The notes: generated by a model not told the origin, from the sequence alone. Shown: positions 17,598 through 26,051, counted from the stretch's first letter. The stretch is DNA of 64,000 bases from Pontibacter chinhatensis (GCF_900113285.1 NZ_FOOT01000001.1:1054001-1118000); one strand, 5' to 3'. Translations and numbers: made by a program.

Positions 17598-17605
17598 CAA
17601 ATGTA
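17598..17605 (-). promoter_or_regulatory. -7 box of the aconitase promoter
   Basis: On the minus strand this reads TACATTTG, a perfect TAnnTTTG, 45 bases before the start codon. No clear -33 TTG is visible. Confidence 0.5.
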
Positions 17606-17706
17606 CGAAAACTAAATCTCTGTAAAAACATTAGCCTCCATGAATATGTTGCTACACGAATATGCAGGCATAATTAGCAGCTTCAGGTTTTTCGGTTCTT
17701 ATGCCC

Positions 17707-17714
17707 TACTTTTG
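17707..17714 (+). promoter_or_regulatory. -7 box before the TlpA-like gene
   Basis: TACTTTTG fits TAnnTTTG and lies 27 bases before ATG 17741, giving a leader of about 20 nt. The -33 element is not clear. Confidence 0.5.
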
Positions 17715-17740
17715 TACTACGTTATTATCAAATTCCGCAC

Positions 17741-19003
17741 ATGAAACTTTCCTATACTAATACCCGTGCCACCCTATTTTTGTTTTTTACTCTTCTAATT
17801 CCACAGCTTATAACATCCTGTACCTCTATGACATCTACCGACAACACCATTAAGCCCGGCAGCTGGCGAGTAGCCCTGCAGCACGCCGACGGGAAAGAGA
17901 TTCCGTTTGTAATGGAAGCCGAGGAAAAAAACGGCAAAACAGTGCTGTACCTGATAAACGGTGAGGAGCGCATCCTGGTAGATGAAATTGAGCAAGCCGG
18001 AGATTCTGTAAAAATTGGCCTCCACATTTTCGACGCCGACCTGATAGCGAAGGTAGAAGGGGAAAAAATGACCGGCCGCTTTGTGAAGAACGATACGGCT
18101 ACTCCTTATTCGGTGCCTTTTACTGCTGAGCACGGGAAGAGCAACCGGTTTGAGGAAAATCCTGCTCCAGCTGATTTCAATTTTGATGGCAAGTGGGAAG
18201 TGCTGTTCACCGACCGCGACGGCAAAAGCTACAAGGCTATCGGCGAGTTTAAGCAGAAAGATAATTACGCCACCGGCACGTTTATGACCGAGACCGGCGA
18301 CTACCGTTTTCTGGAAGGACAGGTAGCCGGCAACGAGCTGAAGCTCTCTACCTTTGATGGCAACCACGCCTACCTGTTCACGGCTACTCCGGAGAACGAC
18401 AGCACCTTGCAAGGCAACTTCTACTCGGGCATGAATTACTCCGAAACCTGGACGGCCAAGCGCAACCCTGATGTGCAACTCGCCAGCGCAGACACGCTCA
18501 CGTACCTGAAGCCGGGCTACGAAACCCTCTCCTTCACGTTCCCGAACCTGCAGGGCGAGCAGGTATCGCTGGCAGACGACAAGTATAAAGGCAAGGTGGT
18601 GCTGGTGCAGCTGCTGGGCTCCTGGTGCCCCAACTGTATGGACGAGACCAACTTCCTGGCGCCTTACTACGACAAGAACAAGGACCGCGGCCTGGAAATC
18701 ATCGGCCTGGGCTTCGAGCGCAGCCCTGAGTTCGATAAGGCCGCAGCCCGCCTGAAGAAGATGCAGGAGCGCCTGAACGTGAACTACGATCTGTTGGTAG
18801 CCGGCACGTCGGATAAGGAGGCGGCAGCCAAAGCCCTGCCAGCGCTTAACCATGTGCTCTCCTACCCCACCACCATCTTCATCGGCCGCGACGGCAAAGT
18901 ACGCAAGATCCACACCGGCTTCTCAGGCCCCGGCACTGGCAAGCATTACGAGGAATGGGTAGCTGATTTTAACAAGACGATGGATGTGTTGCTGGCGGAG
19001 TAG
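17741..19003 (+). CDS. Lipoprotein with TlpA-type thioredoxin domain
   Basis: This 420-residue protein has a lipobox at LITSC (Cys27). Residues about 40-250 form a beta-rich N-terminal region with two similar halves (GSWRVALQHADGKEIPF and GKWEVLFTDRDGKSYKA). The C-terminal domain (about 265-420) is a TlpA/peroxiredoxin-like thioredoxin fold with the redox pair Cys296 and Cys299 in GSWCPNCMDE and a cis-Pro loop at LSYPTTIFIGRDGKV. It is a likely periplasmic or outer-membrane-facing thiol-disulfide reductase; the partner is unknown. It is a single-gene unit followed by a terminator. Confidence 0.85.
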   Translation: MKLSYTNTRATLFLFFTLLIPQLITSCTSMTSTDNTIKPGSWRVALQHADGKEIPFVMEAEEKNGKTVLYLINGEERILVDEIEQAGDSVKIGLHIFDADLIAKVEGEKMTGRFVKNDTATPYSVPFTAEHGKSNRFEENPAPADFNFDGKWEVLFTDRDGKSYKAIGEFKQKDNYATGTFMTETGDYRFLEGQVAGNELKLSTFDGNHAYLFTATPENDSTLQGNFYSGMNYSETWTAKRNPDVQLASADTLTYLKPGYETLSFTFPNLQGEQVSLADDKYKGKVVLVQLLGSWCPNCMDETNFLAPYYDKNKDRGLEIIGLGFERSPEFDKAAARLKKMQERLNVNYDLLVAGTSDKEAAAKALPALNHVLSYPTTIFIGRDGKVRKIHTGFSGPGTGKHYEEWVADFNKTMDVLLAE

Positions 19004-19043
19004 TTTCGTTATCCGTTGCTCGTTTTTCGTTAATCGGAAAGTA

Positions 19044-19090
19044 TAAAAAGCGAAGGCCGCTACTTTAACAGTAGCGGCCTTCGCTTTTTA
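19044..19090 (+). terminator. Terminator after the TlpA-like gene
   Basis: Two 20-nt arms (19044-19063 and 19071-19090) with a 7-nt loop. The left arm is the tail of a GAAAGTATAAAAAG copy of the dispersed word. Confidence 0.8.
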
Positions 19091-19656
19091 TCTCCGTGCT
19101 TTTCTGGCGCAAGCGTCCGCTTGTGTCCGCTACTAGCGGCCGCTTCCTTTAACATGAACCAAGCTATCCTTACCAGCTGCCGTTCCTCCTCCAGACCTAC
19201 ATACCTACAGTTGCACCTCTAACTTGGCTCCCTCCCAGACCGGGAGGCCTCGCCTTCGGGCATCGCGCTGTGTTCCCTCCTTGCCTCGCTTTCGCTCGGC
19301 ATGCCCTTAACGGGCACCGGATCTCACAAGGCGCTCAACCCAAAGGCTGGGAATTACTCGATAGCCGCTGCTTTTTGTCATCTCGACCTTTGGGAGAGAA
19401 CTAAAGGGAATTCCACCTGTCATCTCTCGCCCTGCTCAAGATGACAGGTGGAGCGGTAAGTATAAATTCCCCTCTCGGGAGGGGCTAGGGGTGGGTTTAT
19501 ACTTTGCAGAAACAGCAGCAACGAAGCTTATACTTCGGCAACAGTAACCACAAGTTCCCCGCCTTGGACAAGGAGGGGTTAGGGGTGGTTGGACCCGGGC
19601 CTGCAAAGCTCTCCTTTGTGAGTAAGGCCTCAAGAACAGCAAGGAGCCAGACAATG
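19091..19656. repeat. Repeat-rich non-coding region with REP-like palindromes
   Basis: No gene is seen. It contains an inverted pair CCACCTGTCATCT (19413-19425) / AGATGACAGGTGG (19439-19451); a CCCCTCTCGGGAGGGG palindrome followed by AGGGGTGGG (about 19466-19500); and a related element CCCCGCCTTGGACAAGGAGGGG followed by AGGGGTGG (about 19556-19590). Similar elements occur at 53947-54027. Such G-run-tailed palindromes are known as dispersed intergenic repeats in many bacterial genomes. Confidence 0.65.
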
Positions 19657-20274
19657 CTACTTCCGCAATCTCACCACCCTGAAAGTGCCGTTAAAGGCGG
19701 CTGCTTCGTTCAACTCTACACGCAAGGAAGTATGGCGCACGATGCTACCTATACTTCGGTTGATGTCTGAAAACAGTGTGCTGGCAACCTGGTTGAGCAG
19801 GCGGCGAAGTATGGACGGCTGCTGCCCGTCGGGCAGAAACTTATCAAACACCATCACCGTTCCGCCCGGCTTCAGGACACGCTCCACTTCCTTGATGCAG
19901 GCCACGGGATCTGGAATCACGGCAAGTATGAGGTGAAGTATAACCGCATCGAAAGAGGCGTTGGCAAAGCTTAGCTGTTGCCCGTTCATCACCTGCGCCT
20001 TTACGGGGATACGCAGTTCCGCTGCCCGCTGCTTAAGTTTGCTGATCATCCCAGGCGTGATGTCGATAGCCGTGAGGTTGGTGTAACCCTGCAGGTACGG
20101 CAGATCGAGGCCGGTGCCGGCGCCAAGTATAAGTATGGCATCGTCAGGCTTAGCACCCATCAATTGTACGGAGCGCTTTCTATACTTGCGGAAAATGCGG
20201 TCGGCTATAAAATCGTAGATGGGCAGGTACAAGGTATACCGCAGACGGTTCCAGGCGTTCGTGTTCAGGCTCAT
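19657..20274 (-). CDS. Class I SAM-dependent methyltransferase
   Basis: This 205-residue protein has the Methyltransf_11 layout: motif I LILGAGTGLDLPYL, an acidic residue at the end of the second strand (LTAIDITPGM), motif II around FDAVILHLILAVIPDP, and motif III VLKPGGTVMVFDKFLP. The N-terminal segment RLRYTLYLPIYDFIADRIF resembles membrane-lipid N-methyltransferases of the PmtA type and UbiE-like enzymes. The substrate cannot be told from sequence. It is a single gene with no operon partner. Confidence 0.8.
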   Translation of the reverse strand: MSLNTNAWNRLRYTLYLPIYDFIADRIFRKYRKRSVQLMGAKPDDAILILGAGTGLDLPYLQGYTNLTAIDITPGMISKLKQRAAELRIPVKAQVMNGQQLSFANASFDAVILHLILAVIPDPVACIKEVERVLKPGGTVMVFDKFLPDGQQPSILRRLLNQVASTLFSDINRSIGSIVRHTSLRVELNEAAAFNGTFRVVRLRK

Positions 20275-20509
20275 TTTTCATAGGTTATTTTGCTGGTGCA
20301 AAGCTACCTACTGATCCTATACTGCCTTTTACATAATTCCGGCTGAGGATTACAAATTTGTCCGAAGTGGAGCTTTTAGGATTGAGTTAATTGGCAGGGT
20401 TTATACTTTGTCTGAAGTCTGTTAGTTTCTGGTTAATTGTCGTTCATACTTCTAGATTACGACACAAGCGTTTGCTTATACTACTCTCACACAACCAGAG
20501 CATGCAGCA

Positions 20510-20851
20510 TCAAAATGTTACTTCATTTACTCCAAGAATAGCCGCTACAAAAACCAACGCTATTACTCCTCCGAAAGAAATCCAAAACAGATTTACATAA
20601 AGCATCACTTTGTTTTGCAACCTGTTGGTTTCTGGATCCTCGAAGTCTTTAAACTTGATATAGATTGGAAAGAATAAGCCTATGTTGCCGTAGAAAAGGA
20701 TCGGGTTAAAGTACAAGTGCAGAAATTTAGCATCTGCTAGTTCGGGGTTCAGCCTCCTGCGCAACTGGAAATGATAATAGGCCTTGCTATATAATAGGAT
20801 GATAGCTAAAACGACAAGAGAAAGTACGGTATAACTATAGATCAGCTTCAT
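20510..20851 (-). CDS. Small membrane protein of unknown function
   Basis: This 113-residue protein has three hydrophobic segments (about 3-22, 50-64 and 85-107) separated by charged loops. I do not recognise a family. It starts 8 bases after the stop of the polyprenyl synthase gene on the same strand, so it is probably the second gene of that operon. Confidence 0.6.
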   Translation of the reverse strand: MKLIYSYTVLSLVVLAIILLYSKAYYHFQLRRRLNPELADAKFLHLYFNPILFYGNIGLFFPIYIKFKDFEDPETNRLQNKVMLYVNLFWISFGGVIALVFVAAILGVNEVTF

Positions 20852-20859
20852 GGAAGCGC

Positions 20860-21837
20860 CTACTTCTCCCGCTCAATAGTATAAGCGATGAGTTGCTCCA
20901 GCGAGCGGCGGGATGGGGATTCGGGGTAAGTATGGAGGATTTCCAGTGCCTCGGCATGGTAGCGGTTCATCACCTCAATGGTATACTGTATGCCGCCGGA
21001 TTGCTTCACGAAATCAATGACCTGCTGCACACGCTTGTTGTCGCCGTTGTTGTTTTTCACGTTGTAGATCACGCGGCGTTTGGTCAGCCAATCGGCCTCG
21101 CGCAGGGCGTGGATTAGTGGCAGGGTCATCTTCTTTTCCTTGATGTCGATGCCTACGGGTTTGCCAATCTCAGCGGTGCCGTAATCAAACAGGTCATCCT
21201 TAATCTGGAAAGCGATGCCTACTTTCTCCCCGAACAAGCGGGCTTTCTCAATTTCCTCCTTACAAGCACCGGCAGAGGCAGCGCCCACGGCACAGCAGGA
21301 GGCAATCAGCGAGGCGGTTTTCTGGCGGATGATGTCGAAGTACACTTCCTCGGTAATATCGAGGCGGCGGGCTTTCTCAATCTGCAGCAACTCTCCTTCA
21401 CTCATCTCCTTCACCGCGTTCGACACGATCTTGAGCAACTCGTAATCGTCGTTTTGCAGCGAGAGCAGCAAGCCTTTGGAAAGCAGGTAGTCGCCCACGA
21501 GCACGGCGATCTTGTTTTTCCAGAGCGCATTTACGGAGAAGAAGCCGCGGCGGTAGTTGGCATCGTCCACCACGTCGTCGTGCACCAGCGTGGCCGTGTG
21601 CAGCAGCTCGATGAGGGCGGCACCGCGGTAAGTGGCCTCGGCAATACTTTCGTTGAAAAGCTTGGCGGTGAAAAACACGAACATAGGCCGCATCTGCTTT
21701 CCCTTGCGCTTGACGATGTAGCTCATGATCCGATCCAGAAGCAGTACACGGGTCTTCATCGAAGCCCTGAACTTCTTTTCGAATTGCTGCATCTCGGGCG
21801 CAATGGGCGCCTGTATTTCGTTTAAACTTATGCTCAT
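20860..21837 (-). CDS. Trans-polyprenyl diphosphate synthase
   Basis: About 325 residues from the chosen ATG at 21837; the frame extends to 21894, but those 19 residues are not family-like. The first Asp-rich motif is in LVHDDVVDDANYRRG, the second in FQIKDDLFDYG, and the GKQMRPMFVFFTAKLF substrate lysine segment is present. Proteins like this make the long isoprenoid tail of menaquinone (octaprenyl/heptaprenyl type). The carotenoid cluster in this window has no crtE, so a supply of geranylgeranyl diphosphate from this or another synthase is possible, but the sequence does not decide chain length. Confidence 0.85.
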   Translation of the reverse strand: MSISLNEIQAPIAPEMQQFEKKFRASMKTRVLLLDRIMSYIVKRKGKQMRPMFVFFTAKLFNESIAEATYRGAALIELLHTATLVHDDVVDDANYRRGFFSVNALWKNKIAVLVGDYLLSKGLLLSLQNDDYELLKIVSNAVKEMSEGELLQIEKARRLDITEEVYFDIIRQKTASLIASCCAVGAASAGACKEEIEKARLFGEKVGIAFQIKDDLFDYGTAEIGKPVGIDIKEKKMTLPLIHALREADWLTKRRVIYNVKNNNGDNKRVQQVIDFVKQSGGIQYTIEVMNRYHAEALEILHTYPESPSRRSLEQLIAYTIEREK

Positions 21838-22019
21838 GTGTTGGGTCCGCAATATTACGGTCTCTGGCAGTGCTTTCCAAACCCGGGCTGGCAAAACAGC
21901 ATTTAATTGTTAAATTGCTGAATGGTTAAATTGTAGAGGTAGATGCTGCCCTTGCACCCGCTCCTCCGTAAACCAAACAATCAAACAAGTAGCAATTTAG
22001 CCATTCAATCCTATAACAG

Positions 22020-22865
22020 ATGAAAGTCGATTTTGTAGTATACCCTGAGCACGGACGCCCCTTTACCGCCGACGCCACCTATTGGCCCGACAGCAACCCA
22101 AAACCTGTGGTTATTTTTGCCCACGGCTTTAAAGGTTTTAAGGACTGGGGGCACTTTAACCTGTTAGCTACCTACTTTGCCCGGCAGGAGTTCGTGTTCA
22201 TCAAATTTAACTTTGCCTACAATGGCACCACGGTGGATAACCACGCCGACATGCACGACATGGAGGCCTTTGGGCAAAATAACTTCAGCCTGGAGCTCGA
22301 CGACATGCAGGCCCTGATTGAGCTGCTGCACTCCGAAAACCCTCCCGTAGCGAAAAACGAGCTGGACCTGAGCCGCATTTACCTGATCGGGCATAGCCGT
22401 GGAGGCGGAGCCGTGATCTTAAAAGCCGCAGAGGAACCGCGCGTAAAGGCCGTCGCCACCTGGGCCGCTGTGAACCGCTACGACAATCGTTGGAGCGACC
22501 TGCAAATGGAGCAGTGGAAAAAAGATGGCGTGCAGTATGTGCCTAATGCCCGCACCGGGATGCAAATGCCGCTCTACTACCAGATAGTGGAAAACTTTAT
22601 CGAGAACCACTACCGCCTGGACATCCCCACCGTGGTAAAGCGCCTGCAGCAGCCCCTGCTCCTGCTCCACGGTGAGCAGGACGAAACGCTGCCCACCCAG
22701 ATGGCCCACGACCTGCAAAGCTGGAAACCCGACGCCGAGCTGCACCTGTTGCCCGAAGCCGATCACTCTTTTGGTGGCAAGCATCCTTACGAGCAGGAGG
22801 AGCTTCCGGAGGCTGCCCGCCAGGCAGCTGATTTAACGATAGACTTTTTCCGCCGACATGCCTAA
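22020..22865 (+). CDS. Cytoplasmic alpha/beta hydrolase (dienelactone hydrolase-like)
   Basis: This 281-residue protein has no signal peptide. It has an oxyanion segment FAHGFKGFKDWG (34-45), the nucleophile elbow GHSRGG (Ser126), a late acidic site in LLHGEQDETLP and the catalytic His in EADHSFGGKHPYE. This arrangement is common in DLH/S9-like esterases of unknown substrate. It overlaps folK by 8 nt, so the two are co-transcribed, although no functional link is evident. Confidence 0.8.
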   Translation: MKVDFVVYPEHGRPFTADATYWPDSNPKPVVIFAHGFKGFKDWGHFNLLATYFARQEFVFIKFNFAYNGTTVDNHADMHDMEAFGQNNFSLELDDMQALIELLHSENPPVAKNELDLSRIYLIGHSRGGGAVILKAAEEPRVKAVATWAAVNRYDNRWSDLQMEQWKKDGVQYVPNARTGMQMPLYYQIVENFIENHYRLDIPTVVKRLQQPLLLLHGEQDETLPTQMAHDLQSWKPDAELHLLPEADHSFGGKHPYEQEELPEAARQAADLTIDFFRRHA

Positions 22866-23343
22866 GGTATACTTGCTTTTGGGCGGCAACCTCGGCGACC
22901 GCACCTTATACTTGCAACAGGCCCGCGAAAGTATAAACCGGCAGGTAGGCACCCTCACGCGCAGCTCCAAAGTATACGAGACGGCCGCCTGGGGTAAAAC
23001 TGACCAGCCCAACTTCCTGAACCAGGTGCTAGAGGTGCAGACGGAGCTTACGCCGGAAGAGGTGCTGCAAAGTATAAATGGTATTGAACAGGAGCTTGGC
23101 CGGGTGCGGCAAGAGCATTGGGGAGCCCGCGTCATCGACATCGACATACTTTTCTACGACGATCTGGTGCTGCAAACGCAACGCCTCACCATCCCTCACC
23201 CGCAGCTGCACCTGCGCCGGTTTACCCTATTGCCGCTGGCGGAACTGGCTCCGGAAATGGTACACCCGGTGCTCGGAAAAAGTATAAACCAGCTGCTACA
23301 GGAGTGCCCGGATGAGCTGGAGGTGTGGGCGTTTGAGGAATGA
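22858..23343 (+). CDS. folK: HPPK, 2-amino-4-hydroxy-6-hydroxymethyldihydropteridine diphosphokinase
   Basis: This 161-residue protein has the full HPPK signature: LLGGNLGDR at the start, SKVYETAAWGKTDQPNFLNQV, GRVRQEHWGARVIDIDILFYDD (metal-binding Asp pair) and IPHPQLHLRRFTLLPLAELAP. It catalyses ATP-dependent pyrophosphorylation in folate synthesis. It overlaps the upstream hydrolase gene by 8 nt. The coding sequence is remarkable for carrying six AAGTATA/TATACTT words in 486 bases, with every Ser-Ile-Asn tripeptide written as AGT-ATA-AAT/C. Confidence 0.93.
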   Translation: MPKVYLLLGGNLGDRTLYLQQARESINRQVGTLTRSSKVYETAAWGKTDQPNFLNQVLEVQTELTPEEVLQSINGIEQELGRVRQEHWGARVIDIDILFYDDLVLQTQRLTIPHPQLHLRRFTLLPLAELAPEMVHPVLGKSINQLLQECPDELEVWAFEE

Positions 23344-23417
23344 TTTAGAACCTTTGCACATAGTGCAGATAAGCGTAGGTTTACGTTTATACTTTAGTTG
23401 TGTGGTAATAAGTAATC

Positions 23418-23843
23418 ATGAAGAAAGAATTTATACTTCTCATTTTGTGCTTTCTTGCTTTTGTGGCTCCCTCATTTGCCTGTGACTGTGACGGAGAAGT
23501 CCCATTAAAAGAATCATTAGCTAAGTCTCCCAAGGTATTTCTGGGAAAAGTAATTTCTATAAAGGGCTACAAAACACTTGTAAAGCCAAAATATGATTGG
23601 CAACAATATTATGTAATAGAATTTAAGCCAAAAGAAGTATACAAAGGTAAAAAATCAGATACTATAATGTTAATAGCAGAATCATCTGACTGCGGTGGTG
23701 AGTTTATGGAAGGCAGCTCATATTTGGTTTTTACGTTCTGGAATGAGAAAGAAAAAAAGTTAGAATATCACCAGTGCTTCAGAATGGCTTTGCCTGAACA
23801 ATATGCAGCTAAAGACATCGCCAAGATTAAATCAAAGAATTAA
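23418..23843 (+). CDS. Secreted Cys-rich protein, TIMP/netrin-like
   Basis: This 141-residue protein has a signal peptide (1-21) that ends just before a CDCDG motif. The mature part resembles the bacterial relatives of the TIMP/netrin OB-fold: paired N-terminal Cys, 'KSPKVFLGKVISIKG', a hydrophobic YVIEFKPKEVYKG strand, SSDCGGEF, GSSYLVFTF and a last Cys in HQCFRM. The function of these bacterial proteins is unknown to me. Base composition is distinctly AT-rich compared with folK before it, which suggests recent acquisition together with the next gene. Confidence 0.6.
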   Translation: MKKEFILLILCFLAFVAPSFACDCDGEVPLKESLAKSPKVFLGKVISIKGYKTLVKPKYDWQQYYVIEFKPKEVYKGKKSDTIMLIAESSDCGGEFMEGSSYLVFTFWNEKEKKLEYHQCFRMALPEQYAAKDIAKIKSKN

Positions 23844-23856
23844 AACCACTAACCCA

Positions 23857-23898
23857 GTGCAGCCTTAATCCTCGCTACGCTGCGGGCTTCGGCTGCAC
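23857..23898. repeat. Palindromic hairpin between two AT-rich genes
   Basis: GTGCAGCC (23857-23864) pairs with GGCTGCAC (23891-23898) around an imperfectly paired GC-rich interior. It is far more GC-rich than the genes on either side. The shape resembles an attC-like fold, but the flanks do not carry the RYYYAAC/GTTRRRY cores. Confidence 0.5.
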
Positions 23899-23923
23899 AA
23901 ATTCGTTGTGATTCATTTAAAGT

Positions 23924-24553
23924 ATGAAAGAAGAGTTTGAAGAGTATCTTGCAAGGGTATATCAAGCTTCTAAAGTTGACTCTCCCTTTTCATTAGGTGG
24001 TGACATTCACATTAGATTTGAATTAGGCGGAGAGCTCACAAATGCAACCAAAGAAAGGGTTGAACAGGCAGTTGGTAGAGCAGAGAAAATATTTCATAGC
24101 ACCTTTCCAGAGTCTGATAAGCAGGTATACCTTATCGTCTATGACTATGACGGTAATTCTCCCTTCACTAAGGACAAAGGCTACATCTATACTCTTATTG
24201 AAAAAGAACAATTTCAGGGATTTTACAATGAAGCTGCCCAAATCAATGTAGGTGACTTAACAGATGAAGATTGGGTAGCAGGTAGAATCATTGTTGGAAG
24301 AGTTAAGCTAGCCGACATAGGTATAAAAGACATACTTGAAGGCATTGCTAATCTGGAAATGGGTTTTGAACCTGCCATACCACAGCAAGTTTATTTTTTT
24401 GATGTGCATTCCAGCAAAGGGTTCTACATGTATGACGACAGGGGGTGCTTTGTTTTTAGTGCCACTTCAAAAGAAATAAAGAGTGTCTATGATGAGCTAA
24501 ACGAATGGATTGTAGATTACCACAGACCTGAAATAGACGCTTTCTTCAAATAA
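23924..24553 (+). CDS. DUF3885 domain protein
   Basis: This is a 209-residue soluble protein. The C-terminal stretch (YMYDDRGCFVFSATSKEIKSVYDELNEWIVDYHRPEIDAFF) is the DUF3885 signature, and the N-terminal half (IHIRFELGG, VYLIVYDYDG) fits the family. DUF3885 proteins are often accessory, frequently found in clusters of immunity-like orphan genes, and have no known activity. AT-rich composition and flanking hairpins suggest a small acquired cassette together with the preceding gene. Confidence 0.7.
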   Translation: MKEEFEEYLARVYQASKVDSPFSLGGDIHIRFELGGELTNATKERVEQAVGRAEKIFHSTFPESDKQVYLIVYDYDGNSPFTKDKGYIYTLIEKEQFQGFYNEAAQINVGDLTDEDWVAGRIIVGRVKLADIGIKDILEGIANLEMGFEPAIPQQVYFFDVHSSKGFYMYDDRGCFVFSATSKEIKSVYDELNEWIVDYHRPEIDAFFK

Positions 24554-24574
24554 GAAAAACATATTACAACACCA

Positions 24575-24600
24575 GCTATAGTGCATAAATGCACCATAGC
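24575..24600. repeat. Second palindromic hairpin flanking the AT-rich patch
   Basis: GCTAT-a-GTGCAT, an AA loop and ATGCAC-c-ATAGC: 11 pairs with one A/C mismatch. Just beyond it GCCCAAC matches one attC-type core (RYYYAAC), but the opposite core is missing. Confidence 0.5.
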
Positions 24601-24688
24601 CCAACCGTCACATCCCACAACCCCTCCCACCACCTTCATTCTTTCTATATCCGACCGAACACCATAGCAGCGGCCTAAAACTTTGAAA

Positions 24689-25234
24689 ATGGACGAACAG
24701 ACTAACGAACGAACCTTGGGAACCTTTCAGACTTTTGAGACTGAGCGGTTGCTCCTTAGACCTACTTCTTACGAAGACGCTCCTTTTGTATTAGAGTTAC
24801 TCAACACGCCGGAGTGGATACAGTTTATCGGCGACCGAAATGTAAAAAGTATAGAAGCTGCAAAAGAGTACATCAGCACCCGAATGATGCCCCAACTGCA
24901 ACGCCTCGGCTACGGCAATTACACGGTTATCCGTAAGTCCGACGGTGCCAAACTTGGCTCCTGCGGCCTCTACGACCGCGATGGCCTGGAGGGCATCGAC
25001 ATTGGCTTTGCTTTCCTGAAGGAGTATGGCGGGCAGGGTTATGCGTTTGAGGCAGCCAGTAAAGTAAAAGAGGCGGCATTCAGTATTTACGGCATTAGGC
25101 AGCTCGTCGCCATCACCACAAAAGATAACCTTGCCTCCCAGAAATTGCTGGAAAAGCTAGGGCTGAAGTATAGCAGAATGGTAAAACTGCCCAACGATAA
25201 CGAAGAACTGATGTTCTACGAGCTGTCCCTGTAA
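24689..25234 (+). CDS. GNAT-family N-acetyltransferase (RimJ/RimL-like)
   Basis: This protein of about 181 residues starts at ATG 24689; a TTG two codons earlier is also in frame. It has the RimJ/RimL layout: FETERLLLRPTSYEDAPFV, LGSCGLYDRDGLEGIDIGFAFLKEYGGQGYAFEAA (acetyl-CoA pyrophosphate loop QGYAFEA) and TTKDNLASQKLLEKLGLKY. Such enzymes acetylate protein N-termini, amino acids or small amines; the target is not predictable. GC content is back to the genome level, so it marks the right edge of the AT-rich patch. Confidence 0.85.
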   Translation: MDEQTNERTLGTFQTFETERLLLRPTSYEDAPFVLELLNTPEWIQFIGDRNVKSIEAAKEYISTRMMPQLQRLGYGNYTVIRKSDGAKLGSCGLYDRDGLEGIDIGFAFLKEYGGQGYAFEAASKVKEAAFSIYGIRQLVAITTKDNLASQKLLEKLGLKYSRMVKLPNDNEELMFYELSL

Positions 25235-25241
25235 GACCGGG

Positions 25242-26051
25242 TTAAGTATAGCTTTGAGGTAAATCGCCTCTCCTCTCTAGTTGCAACGGCTGTTTATACT
25301 TTGATTTGAGCACAAAGTATACCGCAGGCAGCATAAGGGCTGTTACCGCCAAGCTAACCCAATCGTAAAACGGCGCTTCGCGCACGTTTTCCAGCTGCCA
25401 TACGCCGTTCCCATCGAAGCCATACAGCACACGGTACATCATGTTGCCGCCCCAATGCAAGCCCAGCGACATCCAGATGGCGCCAGTTTTAAGTACAGTG
25501 TAGGCAAAGGTTGCCCCAAGTATGGCGGAGAACACCAGGTTCATTGGGTCCGGGCCGGCGTTCCAAACATCATCCAGCGCATAAAGTATAGTGGCCGCGA
25601 AAACATACCAAGCCAGCAGCTGTCGTCGCCGGAAAAAGGCATACCAATAGCCCCGAATGGTGATGTCGTTGAGGATGGAGGAGAAAAACATGGCCAGCAG
25701 CGCCTGCCCCAGCATCGGAAGAATAAAAGCAAGCTCCTGCAGCCCTGCCACTTCGAACTTGCCCAGCCGCCAGAAGGCAAAATACTTCAGGGCATACACA
25801 CCAAAGCCAATCATAAACCCGGTGGCCAGGTTTTTCAGCCATCCTCTGTGTCGCTCCATGCCCAGCTGCCCTAGCCCCTGCAGCTTCAGCAGAAACCTGC
25901 TCACCAGGTAGGCCAGTACAAAAAAGCCCGCCCAGTAGGCAAACCAATGTGGCACGTGACCGGCATCAAAAAAGCGGGGCAACAGGTGCACGTACAGGCT
26001 CAGCAGCACGAAGCCGAGCAGCCAAACTGCCAGCGGGGTTTGCTTTTTCAT
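25242..26051 (-). CDS. CPBP-like intramembrane protein lacking the catalytic Glu pair
   Basis: This 269-residue protein has about seven membrane segments. The fold-defining parts of the CPBP (Rce1/Abi) family are visible: a SSILNDITIRGYWYAFF helix where EExxxR is expected, and HWGGN (His199, Asn203) in the later helix. The two metal-activating glutamates are replaced by Asn128 and Asp129 while Arg133 is kept, so it may be a pseudo-protease or a divergent enzyme. It converges with the GNAT gene with only 7 bases between. Confidence 0.65.
   Translation of the reverse strand: MKKQTPLAVWLLGFVLLSLYVHLLPRFFDAGHVPHWFAYWAGFFVLAYLVSRFLLKLQGLGQLGMERHRGWLKNLATGFMIGFGVYALKYFAFWRLGKFEVAGLQELAFILPMLGQALLAMFFSSILNDITIRGYWYAFFRRRQLLAWYVFAATILYALDDVWNAGPDPMNLVFSAILGATFAYTVLKTGAIWMSLGLHWGGNMMYRVLYGFDGNGVWQLENVREAPFYDWVSLAVTALMLPAVYFVLKSKYKQPLQLERRGDLPQSYT

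Noticed and set aside
23857-24600. Integron attC sites
   Set aside because: The hairpins have the right size, but paired RYYYAAC and GTTRRRY cores are not found and there is no integron integrase. Kept only as unexplained hairpins.
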